A DNA stretch of 7,543 nucleotides from JBGPIK01 sp041484845 (GTDB lineage Bacteria > Desulfobacterota > Binatia > UBA9968). The stretch is from assembly GCA_041484845.1 (NCBI GenBank), contig JBGPIK010000340.1:1-7543 (forward strand), written 5' to 3'. Position numbers and translations under genes: made by a program. Below the pieces are notes generated by a model, which saw only the letters and a list, made by a program, of their open reading frames with translations, was not told the origin of the DNA and ran no database searches. Numbering within the stretch: the first letter of the stretch is position 1; every line of letters starts with the position of its first letter. Shown here piece after piece: positions 6,550 to 7,543 of the stretch.

Positions 6550-6618
6550 TGGAGTATTGGAGTAATGGAGTGATGGGCCGGAAGCAATACTCCAACACTC
6601 CAATGCTCCAATACTCCA
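6550..6618. repeat. Octamer-repeat inverted repeat forming a long hairpin
   Basis: The left arm (6550-6576) is built of 8-nt units GGAGTATT, GGAGTAAT and so on. The right arm (6592-6618) is its reverse complement with three differences in 27 positions, one of which would be a G-U pair in RNA. The loop is 15 nt (6577-6591). It lies between the ATPase and permease genes, ending 23 nt before the permease ATG. It is too long and lacks the terminal T-run of an intrinsic terminator. It may alter mRNA stability or the ratio of the two products. Confidence 0.8.
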
Positions 6619-6630
6619 ACTTTCTGTACC

Positions 6631-6635
6631 GGAGG
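6631..6635 (+). promoter_or_regulatory. Ribosome binding site deciding the permease start
   Basis: GGAGG is 6 nt before the ATG at 6642. This favours that start over ATG codons at 6570/6573, which lie inside the hairpin repeat and have no ribosome binding site. Confidence 0.88.
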
Positions 6636-6641
6636 CTTTCT

Positions 6642-7394
6642 ATGTGGAGACGGTACCGGCCGCTTCGGATCATTTCCCCGATCGCTTTCCTCTTGATCTG
6701 GGAAGCCGTCGTACGACTCGGCGAAGTCAATCAGTTGCTTGTTCCTGCGCCCGCTTCAGTTCTTCGCACCATGCTCGATATGACCATCGACGGCCGTCTG
6801 CCGTGGGCGATCGCCGTGAGCCTCCTACGGGTGCTCCAGGGATTTATCTACGGCTCTGTGCTCGGAATTGGCTTGGGCCTTTTGGTTGGCTGGTTTCGCC
6901 CGCTCGAAGACGCTGTCGATCCTCTCGTCGGCGCGATCTATCCCATCCCGAAGTCGGCGCTCTTTCCCCTTTTCATCCTCTGGTTCGGTCTCGGAGAAAC
7001 CTCCAAGGTGATGACCATCATGATCGGTGTGGTTTTTCTGGTGCTTATCAACACGGTCACCGGCGTCAAAGCGATCGATCCGGTGCTTCTCAAAGCCGCG
7101 CGGGATCTCGGCGCAAACCGCCGCCAGACTTTTATGAAGGTGGTGATTCCGGGGGCCTTGCCCAATATTTTTACCGGCCTCAGGCTCGGCGCCGGCATGG
7201 CGCTGATCCTGGTTTTCATTACCGAGATCGAAGCCACCAAGGCGGGACTCGGATTCTTACTCTGGGAATCGTACCAGTTGCTGCTCGTCAAGCAGGTGTT
7301 CGCTTGCACCATTGCTTTCGGCATTCTCGGCATCCTCACCAGCTGGATTCTCCAATGGATCGAGAGGGCGCTCTGTCCGTGGCGGCAAGTGTGA
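6642..7394 (+). CDS. ABC transporter permease (TauC/SsuC/NitT type)
   Basis: The 250-residue membrane protein has about six hydrophobic segments, roughly at 10-25, 65-84, 96-116, 122-140, 183-200 and 222-240. The cytoplasmic EAA-type loop AARDLGANRRQTFMKVVIP (152-170) contacts the ATPase. This is the usual BPD_transp_1 arrangement of sulfonate/nitrate/taurine importers, and the N-terminal SPIAFLLIWEAVVRLG is typical of the family. The ATG at 6642 is selected by its GGAGG. A start at 6570 would add a repeat-encoded stretch with YSNTPMLQYSN that is not part of the protein family. It pairs with the ATPase encoded just upstream. No substrate-binding protein is complete in the window, so the cargo cannot be inferred beyond a small, probably organic, molecule. 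Confidence 0.94.
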   Translation: MWRRYRPLRIISPIAFLLIWEAVVRLGEVNQLLVPAPASVLRTMLDMTIDGRLPWAIAVSLLRVLQGFIYGSVLGIGLGLLVGWFRPLEDAVDPLVGAIYPIPKSALFPLFILWFGLGETSKVMTIMIGVVFLVLINTVTGVKAIDPVLLKAARDLGANRRQTFMKVVIPGALPNIFTGLRLGAGMALILVFITEIEATKAGLGFLLWESYQLLLVKQVFACTIAFGILGILTSWILQWIERALCPWRQV

Positions 7395-7404
7395 CGTTCA
7401 TTTT

Positions 7405-7432
7405 GGATTTCGGATCGCGGATTTTGGATTTA
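7405..7432. repeat. Four-unit heptad repeat GGATNNN
   Basis: Four consecutive 7-nt units start with GGAT (7405, 7412, 7419 and 7426), for example GGATTTC and GGATCGC. It begins 10 nt after the permease stop codon. It has the same period as the array at 107-274 but a different unit. Confidence 0.75.
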
Positions 7433-7451
7433 ATCGAATCGAGTGCTTGCA

Positions 7452-7481
7452 TTGACACACCGGGAATCACCGTGGTAAATG
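7452..7481 (+). promoter_or_regulatory. Candidate sigma-70 promoter
   Basis: A perfect -35 box TTGACA (7452-7457) is followed at 17-18 nt by a weak -10 (GTAAAT at 7475-7480, or TAAATG at 7476 with an upstream TG that could act as an extended -10). It would drive the gene starting at 7537. The weak -10 keeps this tentative. Confidence 0.45.
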
Positions 7482-7525
7482 CGGCTCAAGTCCGAGTTCC
7501 CGGTCTGGAAAGATATCAACTTTTT

Positions 7526-7531
7526 AGGAGG
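7526..7531 (+). promoter_or_regulatory. Ribosome binding site of the last gene
   Basis: AGGAGG lies 5 nt before the ATG at 7537, which supports a genuine gene start at the window edge. Confidence 0.8.
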
Positions 7532-7536
7532 GGAAT

Positions 7537-7543
7537 ATGGCAG
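7537..7543 (+). CDS. 5' end of a further gene (product unknown)
   Basis: Only ATG, GCA and one more base are present (Met-Ala). The strong AGGAGG and the upstream promoter-like element argue that a real coding sequence begins here. Following a TauB/TauC-type ATPase and permease, a periplasmic substrate-binding protein is a reasonable guess, but nothing in the two visible codons supports it. Confidence 0.6.

Overview
The window looks like a bacterial chromosome segment of moderately high GC from an uncultured soil or sediment lineage. The density of short intergenic repeats, the Mo-hydroxylase genes and the TauB/TauC-type transporter genes would fit Binatia/Tectomicrobia/Rokubacteria-like or deltaproteobacteria-like genomes. 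There is no rRNA or marker gene, so this placement is a weak inference.

Left part (1-1427), accessory and repeat-rich: a degenerate 7-nt repeat array (about 107-274), a near-perfect 24-bp palindrome (310-333), a minus-strand ORF6N-domain DNA-binding protein (347-904), a second diverged copy of the start of the heptad array (1039-1086), and a 60-codon minus-strand remnant of an ornithine cyclodeaminase/mu-crystallin-family gene (1121-1303). No intact metabolic gene lies here.

Middle (1428-1871): a complete single-domain VOC (glyoxalase/dioxygenase superfamily) protein with a strong ribosome binding site. A 56-bp imperfect palindromic repeat (1908-1963) separates it from the main operon.

Main operon (2020-7394, all plus strand): three subunits of a molybdenum hydroxylase of the xanthine dehydrogenase / CO-dehydrogenase-like family in the order large (Mo), medium (FAD), small (2x[2Fe-2S]). 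The large and medium genes overlap by 20 nt and the medium and small genes overlap by ATGA. Seven nucleotides after the small subunit comes an ABC transporter ATPase of the TauB/SsuB/NitT type, then a repeat-built hairpin, then the matching TauC/SsuC-type permease. The large subunit has the form II-like PYRGAGR signature, not the Cu-binding AYRCSFR of true aerobic CO dehydrogenase, so the substrate is unlikely to be CO. The medium subunit appears to start at a CTG codon placed exactly behind a consensus ribosome binding site. The simplest reading is an import-plus-hydroxylation module: the transporter brings in an organic compound and the flavo-iron-sulfur molybdoenzyme oxidises it. The substrate is not determined by the sequence.

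Right end (7395-7543): a further heptad repeat, a promoter-like TTGACA element and the first two codons of another gene behind AGGAGG. That gene could be the missing substrate-binding protein, but its sequence is not in the window.
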